Part shown: in pieces, positions 17,498 to 26,614 of the stretch | How the letters are laid out: the number at the start of each line of letters is the position of its first letter | Numbering within the stretch: position 1 is the first letter of the stretch | NCBI GenBank assembly: GCA_013388755.1 | Contig: JACAEQ010000012.1 | Span: 22,562-86,561, forward strand | Length of the DNA stretch: 64,000 bases | Direction: 5' to 3' | Source of the DNA: Chloroflexota bacterium | GTDB lineage: Bacteria > Chloroflexota > Chloroflexia > Chloroflexales > Roseiflexaceae | Translations under genes and position numbers: made by a program | The notes under the pieces: generated by a model | Database searches by the model: none | Seen by the model: the letters and a program-made list of their open reading frames with translations, nothing else | Told to the model about the DNA's origin: nothing

Positions 17498-18484
17498 TTA
17501 TGCGCCGCCGGCGATCCAGCGCGCTGCATCTCTGGCAAAGTAGGTAATGATCATATCGGCTCCGGCGCGCCGAATAGCGGTCAGGCTTTCGAGCGCCGCA
17601 CGGCGTTCGTCGATCCAGCCCTGCTGCGCCGCGGCTTTTATCATGGCATACTCGCCGCTTACCTGGTATGCCGCCAGCGGTAGATCGTACCGTTGCCGCA
17701 CGGCGCTGATGACGTCAAGGTATGCGCCTGCTGGCTTAACCATCAGCATATCGGCCCCTTCGGCAACATCGAGCGCCACCTCGCGCATCGCCTCGCGTCC
17801 GTTGGCCGGGTCCATCTGGTAGGCGCGGCGGTCGCCGAATGCCGGGGTAGACTCGGCTGCCTCACGGAAGGGACCGTAAAACGCCGACGCAAACTTGGCG
17901 GCGTATGACAGGATTGCCACCTGATCGTGACCGGCGGCGTCAAGCGCGGCACGAATCGCTGCAACCTGGCCGTCCATCATAGCGCTGGGCGCGACAATAT
18001 CTGCGCCGGCATCGGCGTAGGCCACGGCACAGCGCGCAAGCAATTCGAGCGTCGGGTCATTCAGCACATCACCGCTGCCGGGCGCATCGGCCAGGACACC
18101 ACAGTGACCATGGCTTGTATACTCGCACAGGCAGACATCAGCAATAACGGCCAGATCCGGCGCATACTGCTTGATTGCACGGATCGCCTGCGGCACGGGC
18201 CCGGTTGCATCCCAGCCGCTGCTGCCGGTTACATCTTTGTGCGCTGGAATGCCGAACAGCAACACCGCCGGTATCTTGAGTTCCATCAATGCATCGAGCT
18301 CGCTGGTGAGCCGGTCAACCGAGCGCTGCGCCTGGCCGGGCATCGAGCCAATGGGACGGACGATTCCGCTGCCGTCGGCGACAAACAACGGCGCTATCAG
18401 ATCATCAACGGTGAGTGTCGTCTCGCGCACCATCTGGCGCAGGGCTGGTGTACGGCGCAACCGTCGCGGTCGCCGGGTAAGCAT
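17498..18484 (-). CDS. hemB: Porphobilinogen synthase (5-aminolevulinate dehydratase)
   Basis: Condenses two 5-aminolevulinates to porphobilinogen. TIM barrel of 328 residues. The zinc-site cysteines are all present in [14 protein letters not shown], so it is the zinc-dependent type. The two Schiff-base lysines lie in [15 protein letters not shown] and [11 protein letters not shown]. It starts 22 bases after hemD, consistent with one transcript. Confidence 0.96.
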   Translation of the reverse strand: MLTRRPRRLRRTPALRQMVRETTLTVDDLIAPLFVADGSGIVRPIGSMPGQAQRSVDRLTSELDALMELKIPAVLLFGIPAHKDVTGSSGWDATGPVPQAIRAIKQYAPDLAVIADVCLCEYTSHGHCGVLADAPGSGDVLNDPTLELLARCAVAYADAGADIVAPSAMMDGQVAAIRAALDAAGHDQVAILSYAAKFASAFYGPFREAAESTPAFGDRRAYQMDPANGREAMREVALDVAEGADMLMVKPAGAYLDVISAVRQRYDLPLAAYQVSGEYAMIKAAAQQGWIDERRAALESLTAIRRAGADMIITYFARDAARWIAGGA

Positions 18485-18506
18485 GGAGGGGTTCCTTTCG
18501 TAAACA

Positions 18507-19295
18507 TCAGTGAAGCAACCGCCGCTGCAGCGCCTCTACCAGCGCTGCGATCATACCTTCCGCCGTCGGCACCGGTGCACGGGCGCTAACGACCAGGCCT
18601 TCTTTTTCCAGCGCACGCGCCGTTGCAGGACCGATCGCTACAAGTGCGGCGCCGGCGAGCAAATCACGTGCTGTCTGCCGGTCAATGCCGAGGCGTTCAC
18701 ATCCATCGAGCATATAGCGCAATGTTGACGGGCTACTGAAGACCACCGCATCCAGCGCGCGCGCGCGGAGCGGCGCGAGCAGGCGTTGCACACCGGGGCC
18801 GGGAACCGTCCGGTAGGCAATGACGACATCAACCACCGCTCCGCGCGCGCGCAGGCCGGCCGCCAGCGTCTCACGCGCAATGTCGGCCAACGGGAGGAGT
18901 ACGCGCGCCCCGGCCATCTCTCCCAGTTCAGCGAGCAACCCTTCCGCGTGCTGTTCCGCCGGCAGAAGGTCCACGCAACCACCACAGGCCTCAATGGCAG
19001 CGGCGGTTGCCTTCCCGACCGCTGCCACGCGCATATGCGTAGGCAGTGGCCACGCCTTCCGGGCCGACAGCGCCTCAACTGCTGCGGCGCTGGTGATCAT
19101 GAGCCAGTCATACCGATCAAGATCGCGCAGCGCCGCGTCAAGCGGTGCCGGGTCATCCGGCGGGGCATAGGCGATGGTGGGGCATACCAGCACCTCGGCG
19201 CCACACGCACGTATTGCCGCTGCAAATCCCTCGGCGCGCTCGGCAGCGCGAGTAATGGCAATCCGTTTACCCTGTAATGAGCCGGTCGGTTCCAC
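18507..19295 (-). CDS. hemD: Uroporphyrinogen-III synthase
   Basis: Closes and inverts ring D of hydroxymethylbilane. The family is poorly conserved, but 262 residues with [66 protein letters not shown] and the final [17 protein letters not shown] fit both alpha/beta halves. Its position between hemC and hemB supports the call. Gap to hemC is 35 bases. Confidence 0.92.
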   Translation of the reverse strand: MEPTGSLQGKRIAITRAAERAEGFAAAIRACGAEVLVCPTIAYAPPDDPAPLDAALRDLDRYDWLMITSAAAVEALSARKAWPLPTHMRVAAVGKATAAAIEACGGCVDLLPAEQHAEGLLAELGEMAGARVLLPLADIARETLAAGLRARGAVVDVVIAYRTVPGPGVQRLLAPLRARALDAVVFSSPSTLRYMLDGCERLGIDRQTARDLLAGAALVAIGPATARALEKEGLVVSARAPVPTAEGMIAALVEALQRRLLH

Positions 19296-19330
19296 GGTGC
19301 TTCCTCGGCGAGTGGCAGCGTTCCTGGAGC

Positions 19331-20245
19331 TTACGCTACAGCCAGCAGCGCCCGCCCGCCAGAATCAAGCAGTTCATCAGCCAGCGCCGCCCCGAGTCTG
19401 GATGGTTCGGAAGCCGGGCCGCGGCGCCGGCCACGCACCAGACGCCCATCACGCGTCCCGATCATGCCGTCGAGGATGAGTTCCTCGCCTTCGAGACGCG
19501 CCAGCGCGCCAACCGGTACCTGGCAGCCACCACCGATCCGCGCAAGAAACGCGCGTTCAACAGTGATTGCCAGGCGGGCCGCCGGATCCTCCAGCGGCGC
19601 CAGCCGTTGCAGCACGCGATTGTCACCGGCGCGTGCCTCAATGCCGATCACCCCCTGCCCGACTGCCGGGATCATGACATCTGGTTCGATCAACTCGGTG
19701 ATGACACTCTCAAGACCCAGGCGTACCAGCCCGGCGGCTGCCAGCACAATAGCATCATACTGACCATCGTGCAATTTGCGCAGGCGCGTGTCAACGTTGC
19801 CGCGCAGATCCAGAATATCGAGGTCGGGACGCATCGAACGCAGCTGGCACGCGCGGCGCAGGCTACTGGTGCCGATGCGTGCGCCGCGCGGCAGCGTCGC
19901 GAGGGTTGCGCCGGAACGCGCAACCAGTGCATCGCGCGGATCAGCGCGACGCGGACACGCAGCCAGCGTCATGTCGGGTGGCAACTCCGACGGGAGATCC
20001 TTTGCGCTATGTACCGCCAGGTCAACCCTCCCTGCGCGCATCGCTTCTTCGATCTCAACCACAAACAACCCTTTGTCACCAATCGCGTTCAGCGGGCGGT
20101 CGAGAATGATGTCGCCCCTGGTCGTAATGTGCTCCACGGCGACAGTGAGGTCAGGATGCACAACCTGCAACCTGTCGCGGATCATGTGAGTCTGAACCAG
20201 CGCGAGCTTGCTGGATCGCGTGCCGATGGTCAGTATCGCCTTCAT
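19331..20245 (-). CDS. hemC: Hydroxymethylbilane synthase (porphobilinogen deaminase)
   Basis: Assembles four porphobilinogens into hydroxymethylbilane. Signatures: LTIGTRSSKLALVQT, the catalytic Asp region HSAKDLPSELP, GTSSLRRACQLR, LRGNVDTRL, and the dipyrromethane-cofactor Cys241 in GGGCQVPVGA. 304 residues. Its ATG overlaps the hemH stop as ATGA, so translation is probably coupled. Confidence 0.96.
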   Translation of the reverse strand: MKAILTIGTRSSKLALVQTHMIRDRLQVVHPDLTVAVEHITTRGDIILDRPLNAIGDKGLFVVEIEEAMRAGRVDLAVHSAKDLPSELPPDMTLAACPRRADPRDALVARSGATLATLPRGARIGTSSLRRACQLRSMRPDLDILDLRGNVDTRLRKLHDGQYDAIVLAAAGLVRLGLESVITELIEPDVMIPAVGQGVIGIEARAGDNRVLQRLAPLEDPAARLAITVERAFLARIGGGCQVPVGALARLEGEELILDGMIGTRDGRLVRGRRRGPASEPSRLGAALADELLDSGGRALLAVA

Positions 20246-21177
20246 GCTTTTTTCGCGGCGCCGATAATATCGGCCAGGACGGCCACAAACTCGTCGTCCG
20301 CATTCGGCATACGGATGCGACGCAGTTCGATTCCCAGTTCAGCGGCCTTCTCCTGCGCCTCATGGTCAATGTCCCACAACACTTCGAGATGATCGGCAAC
20401 GAAGCCAAACGGCGCGCTGACCACGGCGCGCACGCCTTCGCCGTGCAACTCCTCCAGGTAATCGAGAATATCGGGGCCGAGCCAGGGTTCACCGCTCATA
20501 CCGGCGCTCTGATAGCACAGACGCCAGTCGGCCAGTCCGAGCAGACTGGCGATACCCATCGCACTCTCGCGGAGCTCTGCAGGGTACGGGTCGCTCCACG
20601 CAAGGATGCGCTCGGGAAGGCTATGGGCACTGAACAGCACCAGCGCCACGTTGTGCATATCTGGCGGAAGTTCTGCACGCGCCGCAACGATCCGGTCAGC
20701 AATGAGCCGGCGGAAACCCGGGTGATCGTGCCAGCGCTCGATGAATGTCACCTGAAGCGGCTGGTCAAGCGCCGCATTCGCCTGGTCAAGGTAGGCACGG
20801 TAACCACCTACGCTCATCTTCGAGTAGTGCGGCGCCAGCACCAGTGCGACGACATCCCGGATGCCTGCAGCAGCGATCTGTGGGACGGTCTCGGCAATGA
20901 ACGGATGCCAGTGTTTCATGCCGACGAAGAGGCGATACTGCCCTGGCGCTTCAGCATCGAGGCGCGCCTGGAGCCTGTCGGCTGTGGCAAAGGTCAGGTC
21001 CTTCAGCGGCGTGCGGCCACCAACCAGCCGGTAGCGCTCACGCAGGTTTGCCAGCGCTTCAGGTGATGGCGGTCGGCCACCGCGAATGTGCGTGAAATAT
21101 GGCTCAATATCATCAAGGCTCTCAGGCGTGCCATAGGCAAGCAAGAGGATGCCAGTCGGAGGCGAAGAACTGGTCAT
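20242..21177 (-). CDS. hemH: Ferrochelatase, probably coproporphyrin-III type
   Basis: Inserts ferrous iron into the porphyrin. 311 residues: [18 protein letters not shown] at the N terminus, catalytic His185 in SAHSLPER, and Glu265 in [13 protein letters not shown], which correspond to the His/Glu pair of the B. subtilis enzyme. No [2Fe-2S] C-terminal extension and no membrane anchor are seen. Presence of hemQ in the same operon makes coproporphyrin the likely substrate (CpfC role); this is inference from context. It overlaps both hemE (ATGA at 21174-21177) and hemC. Confidence 0.93.
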   Translation of the reverse strand: MTSSSPPTGILLLAYGTPESLDDIEPYFTHIRGGRPPSPEALANLRERYRLVGGRTPLKDLTFATADRLQARLDAEAPGQYRLFVGMKHWHPFIAETVPQIAAAGIRDVVALVLAPHYSKMSVGGYRAYLDQANAALDQPLQVTFIERWHDHPGFRRLIADRIVAARAELPPDMHNVALVLFSAHSLPERILAWSDPYPAELRESAMGIASLLGLADWRLCYQSAGMSGEPWLGPDILDYLEELHGEGVRAVVSAPFGFVADHLEVLWDIDHEAQEKAAELGIELRRIRMPNADDEFVAVLADIIGAAKKA

Positions 21178-22226
21178 ATCGTTCGTTCCACTGAATACTC
21201 ATGCACAAACTCGGCGAGACGGCGCACGGTATCAACCGGCGTTTCCGGAACGATGCCATGGCCCAGGTTGAAGATGTGCCCGGCGCGACCTGCGGCACGA
21301 TCGAGAATATCGGCGGCGCGGCGACGCACCTCGGGCCAGGGGGCCAGGAGCACGTGCGGATCAAGATTGCCCTGTACTGCGACTCCCGGGCCGAGCTGTG
21401 CCCATCCCTCATCCAGCGTAATGCGCCAGTCGAGGCCGATGACGTCTGCGCCGGTCTGGCGCAGCAGGCCGGACATTCCCCCAAGATCGACGCCGAAATA
21501 GATCATCGGCGGTGCCGGATCGCGGGCGAACCCTGCCCGCACCGTGGCAATGCACCGTTGCACGAACGGCAGCACATACTCGGCATAATCACCTGGTGCC
21601 AGCGCACCGGCCCAGCTGTCGAAGATCTGCACCGCGTCGGCACCAGCCTCGATCTGAGCGATCAGGTATGCACTCACGAGGCCCGTCAGGCGGTCCATCA
21701 GGGCGCGCCACGCCTCCGGCTCGGTATACATCAGCACCTTGGTGCGGCGGTAGTCACGCGACGACCCTCCTTCGATCGCATAGGCCGCAAGGGTAAATGG
21801 CGCACCGCTGAAGCCAATCAATGGAACCTTTCCCGACAGGTCACGTTTGACCAGGCGAATGGCATCAAGCGTGTAAGCAACCGTCTCTCGCGGATCGGCA
21901 TCGTGCAATGCGGCAATGTCGCCCGGAGCACGCAACGGGTTGTGGATGACCGGTCCCTCACCGTGCTCATACGTCAGGCGGAGACCAGCTCCTTCCAGCA
22001 GCGGCAGAATGTCGGCGAAAACAATGGCGGCATCAACCGCAAACGCGCGCACCGGTTGCAGTGTTACTTCAGCCGCCAGTTCAGGCGTCTTGACCATCTG
22101 GAGAAAGCCGTAGCGCTCGCGCACCGCCCGGTATTCCGGCATATAACGCCCCGCCTGGCGCATGAACCAGACCGGCGTCACATCGGTACGCTCACGGCGG
22201 CATGCCGCCAGAAAACGATAATGCAT
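21174..22226 (-). CDS. hemE: Uroporphyrinogen decarboxylase
   Basis: Decarboxylates uroporphyrinogen III to coproporphyrinogen III. The N-terminal [16 protein letters not shown] is exact (substrate-binding Arg and the family signature), followed by [40 protein letters not shown] and GVDLGGM. 350 residues. It follows hemQ by only six bases and overlaps hemH. Confidence 0.96.
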   Translation of the reverse strand: MHYRFLAACRRERTDVTPVWFMRQAGRYMPEYRAVRERYGFLQMVKTPELAAEVTLQPVRAFAVDAAIVFADILPLLEGAGLRLTYEHGEGPVIHNPLRAPGDIAALHDADPRETVAYTLDAIRLVKRDLSGKVPLIGFSGAPFTLAAYAIEGGSSRDYRRTKVLMYTEPEAWRALMDRLTGLVSAYLIAQIEAGADAVQIFDSWAGALAPGDYAEYVLPFVQRCIATVRAGFARDPAPPMIYFGVDLGGMSGLLRQTGADVIGLDWRITLDEGWAQLGPGVAVQGNLDPHVLLAPWPEVRRRAADILDRAAGRAGHIFNLGHGIVPETPVDTVRRLAEFVHEYSVERTI

Positions 22227-22232
22227 CGTAAC

Positions 22233-22928
22233 TCATCCAATCAGGGCCAGCGCCTCGCGCAACGGCCGGTGAATCGCGGTAATGATCGGTGTGTCGCGCA
22301 ACGTGTAGCGGCGCGCTTCGGTGGCGCGGAGATCGGTCACCAGCTGGCTGAAGCGCGGCAGGTCTTCGGTCTCATACGCCACGACAAACTCCTGGTCATC
22401 AATGCCGGTGGCATACAGCAGCACCTGGCGAATGTCGGCATACTCATGGCCGACGCGCATATGTTCGTTCATCATGCCCTGGCGCGCGTCGCGGCTCATC
22501 AGATACCAGTCGGTCGTCTTGCTGAACGGGTAGACAATCAGGTATGTCTGGCGATCATCAAGATCGATCGCCTGCTCCTGGGTGGTCGGTCGGCGGGTGT
22601 AGGTGGATGGACGGGTGTAGCCGAAGAGCTGGTACGTAATTTCACAGTAGCTACCCATACCACTCGTGAGCAGGCGCGCCGTCATCTCCTGCATGCCTTT
22701 TGGATCGATGCCACGCCGCCAGAGAAGCAGATCGACACCGATCTTCATGCCGATACCGCTGTAGGCCCAGGTGGTAATATCCGGAGCATAGTTGTCGAGC
22801 ACACCGGCGAATATCTCTCGTCCATCGGCGCGCCCGGCCTGCGCCATGCGACGCCAGGCAGGGTCGACTTTGAAAGCCGTGAACTGGACAAACCACGGAA
22901 CGGCAGGTGCTTCGTACTGCGCCTGCAT
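22233..22928 (-). CDS. hemQ: Coproheme decarboxylase (HemQ, chlorite dismutase family)
   Basis: Oxidatively decarboxylates coproheme III to heme b, the last step of the coproporphyrin-dependent pathway. The key block is YPFSKTTDWY: Tyr133 matches the catalytic tyrosine (145 in Geobacillus) and Lys137 the propionate-contacting lysine. The proximal heme ligand is His156 in MMNEHMRVG. True chlorite dismutases have a distal Arg and lack the tyrosine, so HemQ is the better call. 231 residues. GGAG stands nine bases before ATG. The gap of 132 bases to hemA is the largest inside the operon and holds a CAGGTGC/GCACCTG hairpin. Confidence 0.92.
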   Translation of the reverse strand: MQAQYEAPAVPWFVQFTAFKVDPAWRRMAQAGRADGREIFAGVLDNYAPDITTWAYSGIGMKIGVDLLLWRRGIDPKGMQEMTARLLTSGMGSYCEITYQLFGYTRPSTYTRRPTTQEQAIDLDDRQTYLIVYPFSKTTDWYLMSRDARQGMMNEHMRVGHEYADIRQVLLYATGIDDQEFVVAYETEDLPRFSQLVTDLRATEARRYTLRDTPIITAIHRPLREALALIG

Positions 22929-23060
22929 GGGCGTGGACTCCTTTCTATCGTGCGATCAGGGCAGGCTCGCGAATCAGGTGCTCCTTTTCAGGTAGCACGA
23001 GTTACATGGTTGCCATCTCTCGCGGCGCGCACCTGGCTCGTTTGCCTTCGGCAGAGCAAT

Positions 23061-24347
23061 TCAATGGGAATTGGCATAACCGGTATACGTGTCTTCCGGC
23101 AACGGCGCGATATTAAACAGGCGCCGCACTGCGGTCAGCAGTTCGCCTCCGCCGTCTGGATCGCGTAGCGCAACGATAGGCTCATGCAGCAACTTGTTGA
23201 TGATAGCCGAGCTGAGCGCCACAACCGTATCGCGCTGTTGGGACGACAGTTCGGGGCAGCGCGCCAGCGCCCGTCGAATCTCGGCGTCACGGATCGCCTC
23301 GGCGCGTTCACGCAGGGCGCGGATCGTTGGCACCACCTGCTGGATGGCCCACCATTCCATAAACTTTGCCACCGCCTCATCGACCAGCGCCTCGGCGCGT
23401 TGCATTTCTGCCGCGCGAGTCGCACGGTTTGCGCTGCATACTGGTTCGAGCGCATCAACATCAAATAGTTGTACGCCGGGGATGCCGGCTACCTCCTGGT
23501 CAATGTCCCGCGGAACCGCCAGATCGAAGAGCAACAGCGGTGTGGCGCGTCCTGCCGCGGCGTGCACCACGGCATGCATTGGGATGACGATGCCCGGCGC
23601 GGCAGTGCAACTCAACACCATATCGCTGCCCGCCAGTGCGCCTTCCAGTTCGCTGAACGGTCGCCAGGCAACACCATAGCGTTGCGCCAGGGTCGCCGCC
23701 CGTTCATCGGTGCGATTCACCACCGTGATCGCGGCGCCCGCCTCGACGTGCAGATGCTTCAATGCCAGTTCGGCCATGCGACCCGCGCCCACGATCAGGA
23801 TGCGCCCGCGCGCCAGCAAGCCAGGGAAGTGGCGCGCCAGATCGATTGCCACCGACACGACCGATACACGTCCGGCGGCAATACCCGTCTGCGTGCGCAC
23901 ATGTTTGCCGGCAGCCAGTGCGCCATGAAGCACGCGGTGCAGCACCGGGCCAACCGTCCCGGCCGCGTGCGCAATCGCGAGGGCTTCTTTCAACTGGCCG
24001 ACGATCTGGTTTTCACCCAGCACCATCGAATCAAGGCCAGCTGCCAGGCGGTAGAGGTGACGCACCACCGCAGCATCCTGATGAACATACAGCGACGAGG
24101 CGAAAGCCGTCTCACTTATGCCACGCTGAGCTGCCAGAAAGGATGAAAGCGCGCCCTCGCCGGAGACCCTATCGTGCGTCACGGCACAGACCTCGACCCG
24201 GTTACACGTCGAAAGAATGAACCCCTCATCGACGCGCGCGTGGAGCGCAAGCAGCGCTTCGGGCAATTCGCCCAGCCCAAAGGCCAGGCGCTCACGCACG
24301 GTCACTGGCGTGTTGCGCTGGTGAACACCGATCAGGGTGAGCTGCAT
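23061..24347 (-). CDS. hemA: Glutamyl-tRNA reductase
   Basis: Reduces glutamyl-tRNA-Glu to glutamate-1-semialdehyde, the first and usually regulated step. 428 residues. Catalytic Cys48 in LSTCNRVEV, the glutamate-binding GLDSMVLGENQIVGQLK, NADPH fold (ILIVGAGRMAELALKHL) and the dimerisation helix after residue 310 are all visible. It begins 15 bases after the embedded regulator, so the pair may be translated together. Confidence 0.96.
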   Translation of the reverse strand: MQLTLIGVHQRNTPVTVRERLAFGLGELPEALLALHARVDEGFILSTCNRVEVCAVTHDRVSGEGALSSFLAAQRGISETAFASSLYVHQDAAVVRHLYRLAAGLDSMVLGENQIVGQLKEALAIAHAAGTVGPVLHRVLHGALAAGKHVRTQTGIAAGRVSVVSVAIDLARHFPGLLARGRILIVGAGRMAELALKHLHVEAGAAITVVNRTDERAATLAQRYGVAWRPFSELEGALAGSDMVLSCTAAPGIVIPMHAVVHAAAGRATPLLLFDLAVPRDIDQEVAGIPGVQLFDVDALEPVCSANRATRAAEMQRAEALVDEAVAKFMEWWAIQQVVPTIRALRERAEAIRDAEIRRALARCPELSSQQRDTVVALSSAIINKLLHEPIVALRDPDGGGELLTAVRRLFNIAPLPEDTYTGYANSH

Positions 24348-24362
24348 ACCTGAATTCCTCGA

Positions 24363-24977
24363 CTACTGTTGCTCATAACCGTCAATCGCGCCGAGCAGTA
24401 TGGCGTCCATAAAGCGATCAATGCGCATATGGAGTGAGGCTGCCTGGTCAATGTCGTTCGGTTGCGCGATCCCGGGAACCGGGAGAGCCAGGCGCGAAAA
24501 CGAACGACGAAAGAACAGAAACGCCTCGACTGTATCGTGCATGCTCAGGCCGGCCTCGCGGGTCTCACGGCCGTAGCTGCTGCCGACGGTTCGCGCTTCA
24601 TTGAGGAAGCGGGCATCCTCTTCGTGACGATTGATATACTGAATGAGCAAGCCGAGCAGGCGCTGCCCAAGGCCACGCATGCGGTCGGTATCGGAACGGG
24701 TCACGAAGCGCGTATGCCAGTTGGCGCGCGACATTGCATGGGCATCGAACTGGAGCAGTGGGGATGCAGGCGCAGGTGTGCTTCCGTGGATCTGTGCAGC
24801 ATCAAGGTGCTGCAGACCGGCGCGTGAAAAGCGCCGGTGTCCACCGAGGGTGCGCTTCATCGGCACCTTGCCGGCATCGCCCCAGCGCCGCAAAGTTGAG
24901 GCCGCGACCCCGAGCAGTGCACTGGCCTCGGCCAGTGAGAGCCAGTCGTCTGACGTTGGATCAGAATTGGTGATCAT
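24363..24977 (-). CDS. MerR-type HTH regulator with a helical sensor-like domain, inside the heme operon
   Basis: 204 residues. Residues 11-57 are a MerR/excisionase-like helix-turn-helix with wing: DWLSLAEASALLGVAASTLRRW, then LGGHRRFSRAGL. The rest (about 75-204) is all helical with conserved-looking polar spots (YINRHEEDARFL, GSSYGRETREAGLSMHDTVEAFLFFRRSF). It resembles the non-heme-globin-like RsbR/RsbRD N-terminal sensor fold. ATG 24977 overlaps the hemY stop (ATGA at 24974-24977), and hemA follows after 15 bases. It is therefore locked into the heme operon and is a candidate pathway-specific regulator. Ligand unknown. Confidence 0.85.
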   Translation of the reverse strand: MITNSDPTSDDWLSLAEASALLGVAASTLRRWGDAGKVPMKRTLGGHRRFSRAGLQHLDAAQIHGSTPAPASPLLQFDAHAMSRANWHTRFVTRSDTDRMRGLGQRLLGLLIQYINRHEEDARFLNEARTVGSSYGRETREAGLSMHDTVEAFLFFRRSFSRLALPVPGIAQPNDIDQAASLHMRIDRFMDAILLGAIDGYEQQ

Positions 24978-26452
24978 AATGATGATCCAGCTACAGCATG
25001 GGCCGCAGACACCACCATCAGCGCCTTGCGTGCCGCCTCGCGCCCCTGTTTGATGCAATCAGGAACGCCAACGCCGCGATATGCCGCGCCAGCCAGGAAC
25101 AACCCTTCGGGACAGAGTCGCTCGAGAGCCTCGATGTGCCCCAGATGACCCACATCATACTGGGGGTTACCATTAGGCCAGCGATAGACTCGCGACAGCA
25201 CCGGCTCGGCAGAAACGCCAAATATCTCGCGAATCTCGGTTCGCGCCAGTGCCACCAGTTCGTCGTCCTCGCGCGCCGGCAATTCCGGACGGCGCGATCC
25301 GCCAACGAAGCAACGCAACAGGAGAAACTCATCGGGAGCGCGGTGGCGAAACTTGACCGACGACAACGTGCAGGCATTGATCTGGCGTTGCTCACCACGT
25401 GGAATCACGAGCCCGTAGCCATCCAGCAGATTGCCGGTATCGGCGCGCCGGTATACGAACGAGACAGTAGCCGTCGAAACATAGCGAATGGCGCGCAAGG
25501 CAGCCGCCAGCTCAGGAAAGCCCGGCGCAGTCAGGTCGGCTGCGACAAAGGACGGAGTGGCAAGAATGACCGCATCGGCATCCAGCGCCGTACCATCATC
25601 GAGGCACAGATGATACGGTCGAGCGGCAGCCGGCCGGTGCGCCAGGGTCACCACCGTGGAGCCGGTGAAGATACGCGCGGTCAGGCGTTGCTCAAGGCGT
25701 TCAACGAGCGCACTCATCCCGTTGCGCAAGGTCATGAATGGCGACTGGTGGGCGGATGGCTCCCTGGGCGCATTGCGCCGCGCAGCGAGCATGCCGCGGA
25801 TCAGGCTGCCGTAACGCTTCTCGAGGTCGCGGAAGCGCGGAAACGTCGCCATGATACTCTGGCGTTCGCACTCGGCGCTATGGATGCCGGAGAGGATCGG
25901 TTCGGCCAGGCGATCGAGCGCCTCAGTGCCCAGGCGGCGCCGGATGAAATCCGCCAGCGTCTCATCACCATCATCGCGGCGCGCCGGTACAACCAGATCG
26001 AGCACCATGCGCAATTTACCAAGTGGCGAGATCAGGGGCGAAAACGCAAAGGGAGCAATGCGTGTCGGGACAATGAGCAGCATCCCTTCGGGGAGTGGCT
26101 GCGGTCGGCCACGTACCAGCACCCAGGTGGTACGTCGCATTGGCGAGGCAACCATCAACTCGTCACCCAGGCCAAGCTCGCGCGCCAGTTCAGCGGCCCA
26201 TGGCTTTTGCGCCATAAATGAATCTGGCCCACCCTCGATCAGAAACGGCCCGCTATGTTCCGTGACAATCTTTCCCCCCAGACGCGGTTCGCGCTCGATC
26301 AGCGTTACCGCTACCGGCGGCGCGGCAGAGTGCGTACTACGACCGAGTTCATAAGCCGCGCTCAGACCGCTGATCCCACCGCCAACCACCACAATGTGCG
26401 GCAGAGCGTCAGGGGGCATCGTCGCCACCGACGATGGAGGCGTCGTGATCAT
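24974..26452 (-). CDS. hemY: HemY-type FAD-dependent (copro)protoporphyrinogen oxidase
   Basis: Oxidises coproporphyrinogen III to coproporphyrin III (CgoX role), or protoporphyrinogen IX. 492 residues: the FAD dinucleotide fold HIVVVGGGISGLSAAYELGRS near residue 18, LIEREPRLGGKIVTE, GPFLIEGGPDSFMA, and the C-terminal FLAGAAYRGVGVPDCIKQGREAA. The operon has hemQ and no hemF, hemN or hemG, so the coproporphyrinogen substrate is more likely. It is first in the operon. ATG 26452 has no strong ribosome site; ATG 26419 is an alternative. Confidence 0.93.
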   Translation of the reverse strand: MITTPPSSVATMPPDALPHIVVVGGGISGLSAAYELGRSTHSAAPPVAVTLIEREPRLGGKIVTEHSGPFLIEGGPDSFMAQKPWAAELARELGLGDELMVASPMRRTTWVLVRGRPQPLPEGMLLIVPTRIAPFAFSPLISPLGKLRMVLDLVVPARRDDGDETLADFIRRRLGTEALDRLAEPILSGIHSAECERQSIMATFPRFRDLEKRYGSLIRGMLAARRNAPREPSAHQSPFMTLRNGMSALVERLEQRLTARIFTGSTVVTLAHRPAAARPYHLCLDDGTALDADAVILATPSFVAADLTAPGFPELAAALRAIRYVSTATVSFVYRRADTGNLLDGYGLVIPRGEQRQINACTLSSVKFRHRAPDEFLLLRCFVGGSRRPELPAREDDELVALARTEIREIFGVSAEPVLSRVYRWPNGNPQYDVGHLGHIEALERLCPEGLFLAGAAYRGVGVPDCIKQGREAARKALMVVSAAHAVAGSSL

Positions 26453-26470
26453 GGACGCACCAGATTCTAG

Positions 26471-26523
26471 TCAAATCTCCTCAAATCTGCGCTAACTATA
26501 GTAGATTCAAAAGGTAAAGTCAA
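26471..26523 (-). promoter_or_regulatory. Heme operon promoter with a tandem 10-bp repeat at the start site
   Basis: On the minus strand: TTGACT (complement of 26518-26523), a 17-bp spacer, TATAGT (complement of 26495-26500). Directly downstream, at the predicted start, are two adjacent copies, TCAAATCTCC and TCAAATCTGC (26471-26490, plus-strand reading). A CAGATT/AATCTG inverted pair also spans 26462-26489. These are candidate operator sites for the regulator encoded second in the operon. Confidence 0.7.
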
Positions 26524-26559
26524 GGTTTACAAAAGTGATGCATGCAGTACACAAAGCAT

Positions 26560-26584
26560 ACAGGGCGAGGAAGCCTCACCCTGT
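26560..26584 (-). terminator. Hairpin after tyrS
   Basis: ACAGGGCGAGG-AAG-CCTCACCCTGT, a near-perfect 11-bp stem with one internal mismatch, 30 bases beyond the tyrS stop. It separates tyrS from the heme promoter. Confidence 0.65.
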
Positions 26585-26614
26585 ACAACAGATCACCTGC
26601 ACCTATGTGAGGGA

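Noticed and set aside
22233..22928. True chlorite dismutase
   Set aside because: The catalytic Tyr/Lys block of HemQ is present and the gene lies in a heme operon.
21201..23168. A 655-codon open frame on the plus strand opposite hemE and hemQ
   Set aside because: It is antisense to well-identified enzymes, has no family likeness and arises from the high GC third positions of the minus-strand genes.
24998..26221. A 407-codon open frame on the plus strand opposite hemY
   Set aside because: Same reason: mirror of a conserved FAD enzyme, with no ribosome site or recognisable domain.
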